A stretch of 64,000 bases of DNA, taken from an uncultured Litoreibacter sp. GTDB lineage: Bacteria > Pseudomonadota > Alphaproteobacteria > Rhodobacterales > Rhodobacteraceae. Every line of letters begins with the position of its first letter. The first letter of the stretch is position 1. The stretch is taken from the NCBI GenBank assembly GCA_947493265.1, contig CANLQL010000001.1, positions 248,001 to 312,000 on the forward strand, read 5' to 3'. A model generated the notes under the pieces. The model had not been told where the DNA came from, did no database searches, and worked only from the letters and a program-made list of their open reading frames with translations. The position numbers and the translations under genes are program-made. Shown piece by piece: positions 37,374-45,537 of the stretch.

Positions 37374-37985
37374 TCACTCGAATAATCTGCGTTCTGGAAC
37401 CAGGATCACGTCACCGTCCCGCAGAACGATGTCTTTGGACAAGCTAGCACCATTCGCAAGGCTGCGGTAGTTGATCGTCGTGACAGACTGCGCCCCGGTT
37501 TTCCGGTTTGTGCGGCGAAGCTGAACACGCTTCTTGGCAGCAAATGTCGAGAAGCCGCCGTTTTGGGACATGGCTTGCAAGAATGTTGTGCCGCGTTTCA
37601 TTGCGATAAGGCCGGGTGTGTTAACTTCACCGACGAAATACACATCGATTGTATTGTGCGTATGGCCAACGCCACCACCTGCTGTGGCAGTGTCACGCAA
37701 GGTCGCAACGGATGCAAAGACGTTAGGTGTGTTCGCAAAGTTCGGTGCAATACCTTCTGCGATCGAGGCCTGAATTTGGCTCAGCGTGCGGCCACCGGCA
37801 GAAACACTGCCTGCAAATGGGAAGCTGAAGCGTCCGTCAGGAAGAACCAGAACTTCACGGTTCAGGTTTGGATCTTCGAGGACTTCAATACGGATGACGT
37901 CCCCAGCAGAAACGCGATAGTCCGCCTGAGCAAAAGCTCCGGTGGTAATGAGCAACGCAAAAAACGCAACGATTAGAGATTTCAT
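37374..37985 (-). CDS. polysaccharide biosynthesis/export protein (Wza-like)
   Basis: A signal peptide (MKSLIVAFFALLITTGAFA, cleavage near residue 19) precedes the polysaccharide export domain DYRVSAGDVIRIEVLEDPNLNREVLVLPDG (residues about 22-50). An SLBB-type domain follows with IDVYFVGEVNTPGLIAMKRGTTFLQAMSQNGGF (about 112-145). At 203 residues it is short compared with Wza and has no lipobox, as in EPS loci where a separate barrel protein (here the next gene) forms the pore. I infer a periplasmic or outer-membrane export component of the Wzx/Wzy pathway. Confidence 0.88.
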   Translation of the reverse strand: MKSLIVAFFALLITTGAFAQADYRVSAGDVIRIEVLEDPNLNREVLVLPDGRFSFPFAGSVSAGGRTLSQIQASIAEGIAPNFANTPNVFASVATLRDTATAGGGVGHTHNTIDVYFVGEVNTPGLIAMKRGTTFLQAMSQNGGFSTFAAKKRVQLRRTNRKTGAQSVTTINYRSLANGASLSKDIVLRDGDVILVPERRLFE

Positions 37986-38089
37986 GGTCTCGACCTTTCA
38001 AAAGCGGGCCCACCCGTTAGTAAACGATTGCCTTGAAACCGTCCAAAAAGGAAGCTTTTCAATTTCATCGTTCAATTCACTCCATGGAT

Positions 38090-38111
38090 GTGACGGCGAA
38101 GTCACGGTGAC
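38090..38111. promoter_or_regulatory. triple half-site repeat upstream of the Wza-like gene
   Basis: GTGAC (38090-38094), GTCAC (38101-38105) and GTGAC (38107-38111) form two overlapping inverted repeats; GTCAC-G-GTGAC is a perfect 11-base palindrome. They lie between the end of the TPR gene and the Wza-like gene, about 110 bases upstream of the latter. This may be an operator or a weak hairpin. Confidence 0.35.
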
Positions 38112-38127
38112 TAGGTGGTGCCAAAAA

Positions 38128-40563
38128 TCATTCAGAACTGGTTTCTTCCAGTTTCTTTAGTTCCTGACGGGCCTGCTCGATCTGGGGCCATTGGTTTAGC
38201 GGTTCGGCAATTTCAATACTGCGTTTGAGTTGCTCTACAGCCTTTTTATTTTGATTCAAGGAGATGTAAACCTTTCCGAGGTGATATTGCACCGTCGGAT
38301 CATTCTGTAACCTGCTTGCCGCAGGTTCGAGATATCGCAGCGCTTCCTCGAAATCTCCACGACGGTAGAGAATCCATCCATATGTGTCCTGAAACGCGGG
38401 TACTTGGGTGTCCGCAAGACGACGGGCAACGGAATATGCGCGATCGACACTGGCATCATCGTCCCGATGGGTGACCAACAAGCTGGCCAGATTGTTTGCA
38501 ACCACGACCGATTCCGAATTTTGGCTGTACAGCTTTTCATAGATCGCGATTGCGCCATCAATGTCGTTTTCCTGTTCCAGTCCTGTTGCCTTTGCCCACA
38601 GCAAATTGGGAGACTCGGGCAGGACTTCCAGCGCTTCATCCACAATCGCTGAGGCGCGCTCTGGCTCCCCTTGGATCGAAACGGTTCTGATCAACTCGAT
38701 CCAGATGCGCTCCTGAAGAGGGTCGTCTTCCAAAAGCCCGCGGAACCCGGCTTCTGCGGCTTCAAAATTTCCGTTGGCGGTTTCTGTTACATAAAGCGTG
38801 TAGCGAAGGAGCTGATTGTCCGGCGCTTCTTCGTGATAGGCACGCGCAGATTCCAACGCACCTGCAAGATCCCCCGACGACAAACGTGCGCGAACCAGCG
38901 AGACCTTTGCGCCGAGATCGGTATCGTTGCCAGCCAGTCCTTCAAGGAACTGAATTGCGTTTGCGGTCCCTTCGCGACGACCCAGAAGCCGGATCTTCAG
39001 CTCATCCGCTGCGCGAACCGTTGCGGGATTGCCTGCATTCCGCAGTGACTGCTCGACCTGTTCGGCACGGGCGTAGTCCTCAATCTCGACATATAGGCGG
39101 CCAAGTTCGATCAGTAGTTCAGGTTGGTTGGGCGAGGTTCGCAGCCCTTTTGTCAGGACATCTTCGGCCGGTAGGAACCGACCTTCCTCAATCAGGAACT
39201 TGGCGTATTGCAAGGATTCCACTGGTGCAAAAGTCGATGTCTCTGCTGCCAAGCCCATGAAATCACGTGCTAATTCCCTGTTTCCTGCGCGAATATGCGC
39301 CCGCGCCATAAGTGACATTGCTTGGATGTCTTGTGGGTTGCCATCGAGGGCGGCGCGCAGGGAATTGATCGCCGCATCAACTTCGTCCGCATCTATTTGC
39401 CAAGTTGCCTGCATCTTTAGGGCGACACCGTTGAAAGCGTCATCGGCGATAACTTCTTCAACCAAGCGGCGGGCGCCAACTTCGTTACCGGCGACGACAA
39501 GCATCTTTGCCAATGCCAACTTGATCCGGTTAGTTTCACGTGAAGGCTCCGCGGTTTCCAAGACAGATTGCAGCTCTGAAACAGCTTCGTCCTGCTTGCC
39601 GAGGTCAAACAGAATCCCCGCTTTTACGGCCCGGATGATGGAATTTTCAGGGCTTTTAACAAGCGCCTGATCCAGTTCTGCTATGGCAGCTTCTGGCCCT
39701 CTGCGCTGGGTGATGAACTGGACCAACGCGATAAACGGCTCCAGGTCTTCCGCCGTCGGGTCTGAGATGCTGCGCAGGAACGCTTCTGCATCATCAGCGC
39801 GGTCACGGGACATGTAGAAGCTGATCAGGTTTTTCTTTACATCGTCATTGTCCCCAAACAGGGAGATCATCTGCTTGAGAACCTTTTCCAGCTGGTCGTC
39901 TTCGCCAAGTTCTGCCGCAATGCTGGCCTTGAGTGCATAAAGGCGCTGGTTTGTTGGTTCGAGCGCGATCGCTTCATCAATCTGCTTCAAGGCCGCTTCA
40001 AAGTCGCGGTCCCGCAAGTAGGTGTCGATCAGAATCCGCTGCAGCATGACACTGTCGGGATTGTCCTTGATCAGATCTTTTGACTCGTTGCCGATCTCAT
40101 CAAGCTTTTCAACTTCTTCATCCTCCGTCGCGACCCTGTATTCGCGCGCCAGAGAGATTAGCTGAACACGTGGATTGTCGGGCGCAAGTTCTACAGCGGC
40201 AATCGAGTGGCGTTCGAATTCTTCAAACGAGTTATTCTGAAAGGCTAGTTCGGACAGAACAACGCGGCCGTCGACGTCATCTGGATACTGCTCAACAAGG
40301 CGCAGATACTGAACGTAGGCCTCGCGGGTTTCTCCCAATTCAAGAACCGATTTTGCGTATAGGCTGCGGGCATCGCGGTGATTTTCGTCAATCGCAAGAA
40401 CATTGCGGAACTCCACGATTGCACGGGAAACTTCCCCCTGTTCAAGCAATTCGAGCCCACTTTCATAGAAAGCCCCGGCCCGTTCTTCGTCAGATTCGCA
40501 AGCCGCTAAGGCCAGAGTAAGCAAAGTTACTGCAATAAAACGAGATTTCTTGGATAAGAACAC
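38128..40563 (-). CDS. TPR-repeat lipoprotein of EPS export (PrsT-like)
   Basis: The N-terminal signal ends in a lipobox (LALAAC, Cys22), so the mature 790-residue protein is probably lipid-anchored. The rest is built of tetratricopeptide repeats, roughly twenty, for example AGAFYESGLELLEQGEVSRAIVEFRNVLAIDENHRDARSLYA near the N-terminus and the final repeats after residue 690. It is similar in layout to the PEP-CTERM/XrtA-associated TPR protein and to PelB- or AlgK-like scaffolds that join export parts across the periplasm. It lies between the Wza-like and ExoY-like genes on the same strand. Confidence 0.78.
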   Translation of the reverse strand: MFLSKKSRFIAVTLLTLALAACESDEERAGAFYESGLELLEQGEVSRAIVEFRNVLAIDENHRDARSLYAKSVLELGETREAYVQYLRLVEQYPDDVDGRVVLSELAFQNNSFEEFERHSIAAVELAPDNPRVQLISLAREYRVATEDEEVEKLDEIGNESKDLIKDNPDSVMLQRILIDTYLRDRDFEAALKQIDEAIALEPTNQRLYALKASIAAELGEDDQLEKVLKQMISLFGDNDDVKKNLISFYMSRDRADDAEAFLRSISDPTAEDLEPFIALVQFITQRRGPEAAIAELDQALVKSPENSIIRAVKAGILFDLGKQDEAVSELQSVLETAEPSRETNRIKLALAKMLVVAGNEVGARRLVEEVIADDAFNGVALKMQATWQIDADEVDAAINSLRAALDGNPQDIQAMSLMARAHIRAGNRELARDFMGLAAETSTFAPVESLQYAKFLIEEGRFLPAEDVLTKGLRTSPNQPELLIELGRLYVEIEDYARAEQVEQSLRNAGNPATVRAADELKIRLLGRREGTANAIQFLEGLAGNDTDLGAKVSLVRARLSSGDLAGALESARAYHEEAPDNQLLRYTLYVTETANGNFEAAEAGFRGLLEDDPLQERIWIELIRTVSIQGEPERASAIVDEALEVLPESPNLLWAKATGLEQENDIDGAIAIYEKLYSQNSESVVVANNLASLLVTHRDDDASVDRAYSVARRLADTQVPAFQDTYGWILYRRGDFEEALRYLEPAASRLQNDPTVQYHLGKVYISLNQNKKAVEQLKRSIEIAEPLNQWPQIEQARQELKKLEETSSE

Positions 40564-40613
40564 AGGGATGCCTCTTGTCGTTTCCAGATACAGATGCGCG
40601 TCGGCATGGTCTA

Positions 40614-40639
40614 TAGGCCATCCGGTTGGGGATGGCCTA
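40614..40639 (-). terminator. hairpin between the exoY-like and TPR genes
   Basis: TAGGCCATC (40614-40622) and GATGGCCTA (40631-40639) pair perfectly over nine bases with an eight-base loop. The element lies in the 115-base gap downstream of the exoY-like gene and upstream of the TPR gene, both on the minus strand. No T run follows, so a partial terminator or processing site is the most that can be said. Confidence 0.55.
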
Positions 40640-40678
40640 GGGAAAAATTCAACTAAGCTTGGCGCTGCTTCAGCGGTC

Positions 40679-41362
40679 TCAGTATCCTGTACCGCGAAGA
40701 ACGACCTGAAATGTTTTCACGATGACAGACACATCTGTCGTCAAAGAAACTTCCCGGTCATACAGATCGTCATAAGTCGCACGCTCGTGAAAATCACATT
40801 CGTTGCGATCAGACACTTGCCACAGACCGGTGATACCCGGACGTACGCGGAAGTACCCAAGACCAGGATACAGGCTGCGCTGATTGACCATCATTGGACG
40901 CGGTCCAACAAGGGACATCTCCCCGCACAGAACGTTCAGAAGCTGTGGCAGCTCGTCCATAGACGTTTTGCGAAGCAAACGACCAACACGTGTAATGCGT
41001 GGATCATTTTTCAACTTCTGAGTTGCGTCCCACTCAGCCTTCGCTTCTGGGTTTTCATCCAGATGCGCTTTGAGCAGTTGATCAGCGTTCGGAACCATTG
41101 TGCGCAGCTTCCACATCCGGAAGATGCGACCATTCCGACCGATCCGCTTTTGCGAATAGAAAGGAGTATGACCATCCGTCGCGACAAGCGCGGCCAGAAC
41201 AGCAATGAATGGAAGCGCAATCGCACCAGCCAAAACCACCAAGGCAACATCCAAGCATGGCTTCACGACATCTTTATAGAGGTGTAGGTTGGGGATCGAG
41301 GTAGGCTTCGCAATCCGATCTGGATTTCCAGCACCATCGAAATTTGTCAAATTCATACTCAT
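40679..41362 (-). CDS. undecaprenyl-phosphate sugar phosphotransferase (ExoY/WbaP C-terminal type)
   Basis: This enzyme transfers a hexose-1-phosphate to undecaprenyl phosphate and so starts the EPS repeating unit. One membrane segment lies at residues about 36-60 ([22 protein letters not shown]). The catalytic domain shows [44 protein letters not shown] and [16 protein letters not shown]. At 227 residues it is the short ExoY form without the extra N-terminal helices of WcaJ. It heads the minus-strand export unit and is divergent from the ATPase-Wzz-kinase unit across 511 bases. Which sugar it uses cannot be told. Confidence 0.9.
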   Translation of the reverse strand: MSMNLTNFDGAGNPDRIAKPTSIPNLHLYKDVVKPCLDVALVVLAGAIALPFIAVLAALVATDGHTPFYSQKRIGRNGRIFRMWKLRTMVPNADQLLKAHLDENPEAKAEWDATQKLKNDPRITRVGRLLRKTSMDELPQLLNVLCGEMSLVGPRPMMVNQRSLYPGLGYFRVRPGITGLWQVSDRNECDFHERATYDDLYDREVSLTTDVSVIVKTFQVVLRGTGY

Positions 41363-41470
41363 AAACAGTTTTCGGCTTAACGATTGCCGACCTTATTAAG
41401 TTACCACCAGGTACAAGCAGCAGGCCCCAGCTCTGTCGCTATAATTACGGCAACATATTGCCACATTTAA

Positions 41471-41507
41471 GTAACCCTTTGTTAACAAAAATTACACTCA
41501 GGGTTAC
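41471..41507. repeat. inverted repeat in the EPS control region (GTAACCCT arms)
   Basis: GTAACCCT at 41471-41478 and AGGGTTAC at 41500-41507 are perfect inverted copies with a 21-base A/T-rich spacer. The arm centres are 29 bases apart, close to three helical turns, as for a looped pair of half-sites or a dimer-of-dimers operator. It is about 110 bases upstream of the exoY-like start. Confidence 0.5.
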
Positions 41508-41620
41508 GAAAGCCACTTGCAATTCCTTAACATACTGTTTTTTAACGATTTATGACGCTGCAATAATTTGATGAAAATTTTCAAGACCGTTTCGTGTTTG
41601 CCACAATTTTTCCAACTGTT

Positions 41621-41642
41621 GATTAATTGTCACCAATTGATC
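41621..41642. repeat. inverted repeat in the EPS control region (GATTAATTG arms)
   Basis: GATTAATTG (41621-41629) and CAATTGATC (41634-41642) match as an inverted repeat in eight of nine positions with a four-base centre. The compact 22-base form resembles a helix-turn-helix regulator operator. It lies about midway between the two divergent genes. Confidence 0.4.
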
Positions 41643-41663
41643 GTGTAATGTAAGATCTGAGTG

Positions 41664-41688
41664 CCGTTTGTCGCTTCAACGCAAACGG
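41664..41688. repeat. hairpin in the EPS control region (CCGTTTG arms)
   Basis: CCGTTTG (41664-41670) and CAAACGG (41682-41688) pair perfectly; a bulged T and an inner CG/CG pair can extend the stem around a six-base loop. It is about 185 bases upstream of the ExeA-like gene and could act in the leader RNA or as a DNA site. Confidence 0.4.
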
Positions 41689-41873
41689 TGATGGGAAAGA
41701 ATAGTTAGAAATTGATTCGAAATCTCAGAAGCACGATTCAGGAGGTTGATAGGCCAAATTTTTCAGACAATCGCCCTATGAATGACACGATTGTATCGTT
41801 ATTGCGAAGCCCATAAGGGTTTCACGCGGAAACAGATTCCTATCTCCTGCACATCAGAGGAAAGAGGCGCAAC

Positions 41874-42758
41874 TTGAGCAGCGAACTGTACACCAGTTTT
41901 TACGGTCTTAGGGAAAGACCGTTTACGCTGTTGCCTGACCCGGACTTCATGTTCTGGTCAAAGGCGCACAAGCGGGCGTTTTCTGTTTTGGAATACGGGA
42001 TCATGTCCCGTTCACCGTTGACGGTTATCACCGGAGAAATTGGCGCAGGTAAAACGACACTTGTGCAAGCGCTTCTGAAATCGATCAGTAGTGATACCAT
42101 CGTTGGTTTGATCTCCAACGCGCAAGGGGGCCGCGGCGATCTGTTGCGCTGGGTTCTGAACGCTCTGGACGTGGCCCATGATCCGAAAGGCGATTACGTC
42201 GCCTTGCATCAGGTTCTGCAAGACTTCGCGATCAATCAGTATGCTGGCGGTCGAAACGTTGTGCTGATTATTGACGAGGCGCAAAACCTAACGATCGAGT
42301 TGCTTGAAGAGCTCAGGATGCTGACCAACATCAACTCGAACAAGGATGAGCTGTTGCAGCTAATCCTCGTTGGCCAGCCAGAGCTGCGCACGATGATCGA
42401 AGATCCTGCGCTTCGGCAGTTCGCGCAACGTGTCGCAGCCGCTTACCATATTCCGTCAATGGACATGAACACCACAGCCGCTTATATCCAACACCGGATG
42501 AGACATGCGGGTGGCACGGGTGCAGAGTTTTCGTCCGAAGCAATAGAAGCGATTTACAGAGTATCTGAAGGCGTGCCCAGAATGGTAAACAAGTTGTGCG
42601 ATCTTGCCCTCGTCTATGGGGCAGGTGCTGGTGAAAAAACTGTCACCGCGTCGATCATTCAAGAATTGATGAGCGATGGGATCTTCTTGAAACCCCAGTC
42701 CTCGGCGCCTTTGTTCTTAACTAATAGAGTCGATAGCTCGGGACTGAGTAACTCATGA
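41874..42758 (+). CDS. ExeA-like AAA ATPase of EPS/XrtA-type locus
   Basis: The 294-residue ATPase begins with YTSFYGLRERPFTLLPDPDF, typical of ExeA/GspA-like and exosortase-locus (XrtA-associated) ATPases. Walker A is GEIGAGKTT at residues 54-62 and Walker B is VVLIIDEAQ at 129-137; sensor-like VGQPELR and the arginine-rich FAQRVAAAYHI follow. No C-terminal peptidoglycan-binding domain is present. The start is TTG 41874 with AGAGG upstream. It overlaps the Wzz-like gene by four bases. In similar loci it is thought to energise or regulate polymer export, but its exact role is not known. Confidence 0.82.
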   Translation: MSSELYTSFYGLRERPFTLLPDPDFMFWSKAHKRAFSVLEYGIMSRSPLTVITGEIGAGKTTLVQALLKSISSDTIVGLISNAQGGRGDLLRWVLNALDVAHDPKGDYVALHQVLQDFAINQYAGGRNVVLIIDEAQNLTIELLEELRMLTNINSNKDELLQLILVGQPELRTMIEDPALRQFAQRVAAAYHIPSMDMNTTAAYIQHRMRHAGGTGAEFSSEAIEAIYRVSEGVPRMVNKLCDLALVYGAGAGEKTVTASIIQELMSDGIFLKPQSSAPLFLTNRVDSSGLSNS

Positions 42759-44287
42759 ATATTGATTTGAAGTTTTACTGGAAGCTCTTCTTGAAGCGGC
42801 TTCCAGCCATGACAGCCTTGTTCCTAATTTGCGCCGGCGTGGCGCTTGCTTTGGCGTATAAACTGCCGACAGTCTATTCGACGCAAGCCACGTTGCTGGT
42901 TGAGCCACCGCAGATTCAAGGTGTGAGCAGCACTGTTGAAACTGGCGCAGGCGTTCAGTTGGAAGTTATCCAGCAGCGGCTGATGACTCGGGCCAACCTG
43001 ATCGACATTTCCAATTCGCGCGACGTCTTCGAGACGGAAAACGAGCTTACGCCGGATCAGGTCGTTGCGCTGATGAATGCCAACACATTTATCAACCGAA
43101 GCAGCGGCCAAGACCGCGCAACCCTGATGACGATCGGGTTCAAGTCGTCAAACGCGCAAACTGCCGCGAATGTTGTGAACGACTACGTTACGATCGTTCT
43201 GAAGGAAAATGTCCGGCTGCGCACCCGGATCGCGGAAGGCAACCTGACATTTTTCGAACAGGAAGTTGAACGGATCGGGAAAGACATCGACGCACAAAGT
43301 GACAAAATCCTGAAGTTCAAGGCCGAGAATGAAGGCGCACTGCCCGATAGTCTGGAATATCGCCGCAACCGTGTGGATTTGCTGCAGGAACGGATCGCAC
43401 GGTTAGAACGTGAGTTGTCAAATCTGAATGAGCAGAAAGAACGCATCATTCAGGTCTATGAGACAACCGGCCGCTTGCAGACTGCCCCGGTGACCCAATT
43501 GTCCCCAGCCGAAACCCGCCTCGCGACCTTGGAAGCAGAGCTTGCGAACGCGCGCGCGATTTTCTCGGAAAACAGCCCGAAGATTGAATTGCTCAAATCA
43601 CAGGTCGCTCAGCAAGAAGCTGTCGTGCTCCGTGAAGCGGGTTCAACCACACCTGCGGAAGAAGGCGTGTCCAGCCAGGATGCACTGTTGCAGATCAGTG
43701 TTGCACAGATCGATTCCCAGACGGAATCCACAAAGATTGAGCTGGCAAATTCTGTGACGGAATTGGACGCATTACAGGAATCGATCATTCGGACGTCGCC
43801 GAACCAGATCGCATTGGCTGGTCTCGAACGGGACTACACCAACCTTCAAGGCCAGTATAACGCAGCGATCAGCCGCCTGAATGGTGCCCGCATCGAAGAA
43901 CGGATTGAGGTCAGTTCTCGTGGACAGCGCATCACCGTTATCGAGAATGCAAACGTCCCGACTGTACCTTCCAGCCCGAACCGCAAACTGATCGTCGCGG
44001 CCGGTATCGGTGCAGGCCTTGGTGCGATGGCAGGCCTGTTCATTCTTTTGGAGTTGTTGAACAAAACCATTCGCCGTCCGGCGGAGCTTGTCAGCGCGCT
44101 TGGTGTGATGCCAATCGCGGCCATTCCCTACATGGAATCTGCAGGACGGAAATGGATGCGACGCGGTCTTCTGGTAACAAGCTTCCTGACCGTTCTGATC
44201 GGTGTCCCGCTTGGGTTATGGATGATCGACCAGTACTACTACCCATTGGATGAAATCGCCCAGAACGTCATAGACCGTTTTTTCTGA
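42755..44287 (+). CDS. polysaccharide chain-length determinant (Wzz/GumC/ExoP N-terminal type)
   Basis: The protein sets polymer length with the BY-kinase encoded next. The first membrane helix is at residues about 17-36 (LPAMTALFLICAGVALALAY), followed by the Wzz domain (TVYSTQATLLVEPPQIQGV). Long coiled-coil segments follow (residues about 150-360), then a proline-rich TVPSSPNRKLIVAAGIGAGLGAMAGLFILLELL membrane helix. After a 40-residue loop there is another hydrophobic segment (GLLVTSFLTVLIGVPLGLWM). The extra C-terminal helix is a feature of XrtA/PEP-CTERM-locus chain-length proteins. It overlaps the ATPase gene by ATGA. Confidence 0.88.
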   Translation: MNIDLKFYWKLFLKRLPAMTALFLICAGVALALAYKLPTVYSTQATLLVEPPQIQGVSSTVETGAGVQLEVIQQRLMTRANLIDISNSRDVFETENELTPDQVVALMNANTFINRSSGQDRATLMTIGFKSSNAQTAANVVNDYVTIVLKENVRLRTRIAEGNLTFFEQEVERIGKDIDAQSDKILKFKAENEGALPDSLEYRRNRVDLLQERIARLERELSNLNEQKERIIQVYETTGRLQTAPVTQLSPAETRLATLEAELANARAIFSENSPKIELLKSQVAQQEAVVLREAGSTTPAEEGVSSQDALLQISVAQIDSQTESTKIELANSVTELDALQESIIRTSPNQIALAGLERDYTNLQGQYNAAISRLNGARIEERIEVSSRGQRITVIENANVPTVPSSPNRKLIVAAGIGAGLGAMAGLFILLELLNKTIRRPAELVSALGVMPIAAIPYMESAGRKWMRRGLLVTSFLTVLIGVPLGLWMIDQYYYPLDEIAQNVIDRFF

Positions 44288-44322
44288 TCCCTCAGAAACA
44301 CCTGAACTAGTAGGATAGCACG

Positions 44323-45147
44323 ATGGAAAAACTGCAAAACGCTCTGCAAAACGCGCGCAAGAAACGCGCTGTGACATCTGCCGTAGTCCCGTCAGAAGAC
44401 CGCAAAGCCGTGCCTGCGAAAGAAAAAGAAGCAAGCAGCAGCTGGGATCAGATCACGCCGTTCACGCCGGATATGAAAGCGCTCAAGGATCACCGTGTTG
44501 TTTCGACCGAAGCAAGCAATCTTGCGATGCCCTATGATATTCTGCGCACGAAGCTGATGTTGGAAATGAAGAAAAACGGCTGGACCCGCTTGGCGATCAC
44601 CTCGCCCTCTCCGGCCTGCGGGAAGACGACCATTGCACTGAACTTGGCGTTCGGGTTGAGCCGTCAGATCGAAAAGCAGACATTGTTGTTCGATCTCGAC
44701 CTTCGTCGTCCCGGGATCAGCAAATATCTGAACCACAAACCGGACCACGATATTCGGGAGCTGTACGAAGGCAAGGTCGCGTTCAAAGACTATGCCGTGC
44801 GCGTGAATGAAAACCTGGCAATTGCCGGAATGCGCAACACGATCCCTGACCCGGCAAGCTTGCTGAACAGTGATCTGACCGCGGAAGTATTGGACGAAAT
44901 CCAGGGGACCTTTACCCCGGATGTGATGATCTTTGATCTTCCACCATTTCTTGCAAATGATGACACGCGGTCATTCCTCCGCAATGTCGATTGCGCGTTG
45001 CTGGTTGCAAAGGCAAACGAAACGCGGGTCGATCAGATTGATACTTGCGAACGTGAGGTTGCGCTGCACACCAATGTTGTGGGCATCGTTTTGAATCAGA
45101 GCCAAGTCACCAACGATACTCTTGGGTATGGATACGACGCGAACTAA
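44323..45147 (+). CDS. bacterial tyrosine kinase (CpsD/ExoP C-terminal type)
   Basis: BY-kinases control EPS polymerisation by cycles of autophosphorylation. The P-loop is ITSPSPACGKTTIALNLA (Lys101), Walker A' is LLFDLDLRRPG (residues 121-131) with its D-x-D-x-R pattern, and Walker B is VMIFDLPPF. The P-loop has Pro-Ala-Cys where Gly-Glu-Gly is usual, a noticeable deviation. The C-terminus has only two tyrosines (Y269, Y271 in LGYGYDAN) instead of a long tyrosine cluster. The start has AGGATAG eight bases upstream. It closes the ATPase-Wzz-kinase unit, and a strong hairpin spans its stop codon. Confidence 0.85.
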   Translation: MEKLQNALQNARKKRAVTSAVVPSEDRKAVPAKEKEASSSWDQITPFTPDMKALKDHRVVSTEASNLAMPYDILRTKLMLEMKKNGWTRLAITSPSPACGKTTIALNLAFGLSRQIEKQTLLFDLDLRRPGISKYLNHKPDHDIRELYEGKVAFKDYAVRVNENLAIAGMRNTIPDPASLLNSDLTAEVLDEIQGTFTPDVMIFDLPPFLANDDTRSFLRNVDCALLVAKANETRVDQIDTCEREVALHTNVVGIVLNQSQVTNDTLGYGYDAN

Positions 45148-45160
45148 CTCGCGCCGTATC
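45131..45160. terminator. candidate bidirectional terminator between convergent genes
   Basis: GATACGACGCGA (45131-45142) and TCGCGCCGTATC (45149-45160) form a 12-base stem with one mismatch and a six-base loop. The repeat spans the stop codon of the kinase gene and lies nine bases from the end of the convergent spike-base gene. No T tract follows on either strand, but the position between converging genes suits a shared terminator. Confidence 0.6.
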
Positions 45161-45168
45161 AGATCAGC

Positions 45169-45432
45169 TTAACGCAGGCCAACCACGTCTGTTGCAGTGG
45201 TGCCGGTTGCCAGAACCTGAACCACCCGAATTGGGTAGATGATGCCAGGCTGGATGTTGCGAAGCGTCACGACATCACCTGAAAGCATGGTTACCCGGAT
45301 GTCGCCCCCCTGACCCACATAGAGACCGCGCGTCGCGTAGGCCAAGTTCGTTGCGTCGTCAGGTGTGACCACTTCAGATGCGGTGGCCGGAGTTGTCAGA
45401 CCAGTACCAAACTGGCCAAATTCGTCTTCCAT
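45169..45432 (-). CDS. GTA/phage head-spike base protein, RCAP_rcc01079-like
   Basis: The 87-residue protein has the pattern of the Rhodobacter capsulatus gene-transfer-agent spike base family. A short N-terminus is followed by VTPDDATNLAYATRGLYVGQ, GGDIRVTMLSGDVVTL, and a final beta region with PIRVVQVLATGTTATDVVGL. Rcc01079 with Rcc01080 forms head spikes that bind host capsule polysaccharide. Homologues also occur alone in many Rhodobacteraceae genomes. A strong AAGGAGG site lies before its ATG. No other phage or GTA gene is nearby, so this is a stand-alone copy inside an EPS locus. The family call is from memory of its conserved pattern; the function here is unknown. Confidence 0.7.
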   Translation of the reverse strand: MEDEFGQFGTGLTTPATASEVVTPDDATNLAYATRGLYVGQGGDIRVTMLSGDVVTLRNIQPGIIYPIRVVQVLATGTTATDVVGLR

Positions 45433-45491
45433 GGCGATTGCCTCCTTGGGGAAAATACGATGCTCTTATGGGCGCAGAGGTCTTAAGACTT

Positions 45492-45521
45492 TCGTTAACC
45501 ATCGTGCGGTATCGTTAACCA
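45492..45521. promoter_or_regulatory. direct repeat TCGTTAACCA between spike-base and GT4 genes
   Basis: TCGTTAACCA occurs at 45492-45501 and 45512-45521, spaced 20 bases start to start, about two helical turns. The core TTAACCA(T) resembles the alphaproteobacterial CtrA half-site. A further TTAA lies at 45483-45486. The sites are 60-90 bases upstream of the spike-base start and 17-46 bases upstream of the GT4 gene, so they could control either or both. Confidence 0.45.
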
Positions 45522-45537
45522 CGAATGGTTTCGAAGG

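Larger units (their letters stand above)
41363..41873. promoter_or_regulatory. 511-bp A/T-rich divergent control region of the EPS core
   Basis: No gene is visible in this gap, the longest intergenic stretch of the window and clearly richer in A and T than its surroundings. It separates the divergent exoY-like and ExeA-like units and holds three inverted repeats, described separately, plus several TTAA words (for example near 41376, 41394, 41468, 41482, 41527 and 41542). None of these has the seven-base CtrA spacing. It must contain promoters for both directions, but I cannot place -35 and -10 elements with confidence. Confidence 0.6.

Noticed and set aside
39532-39547. A second parS-like sequence, AGTTTCACGTGAAGGC, in the TPR gene
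   Set aside because: It keeps the TTTCACGTGAA core but matches only 12 of 16 positions and is not a full palindrome; it lies far from parAB and fits the local coding frame.
41819-41835. GTTTCACGCGGAAACA before the ExeA-like gene as a degenerate parS
   Set aside because: It needs an extra base in the centre relative to the 16-base consensus and loses the CACGTG core, so ParB binding is unlikely.
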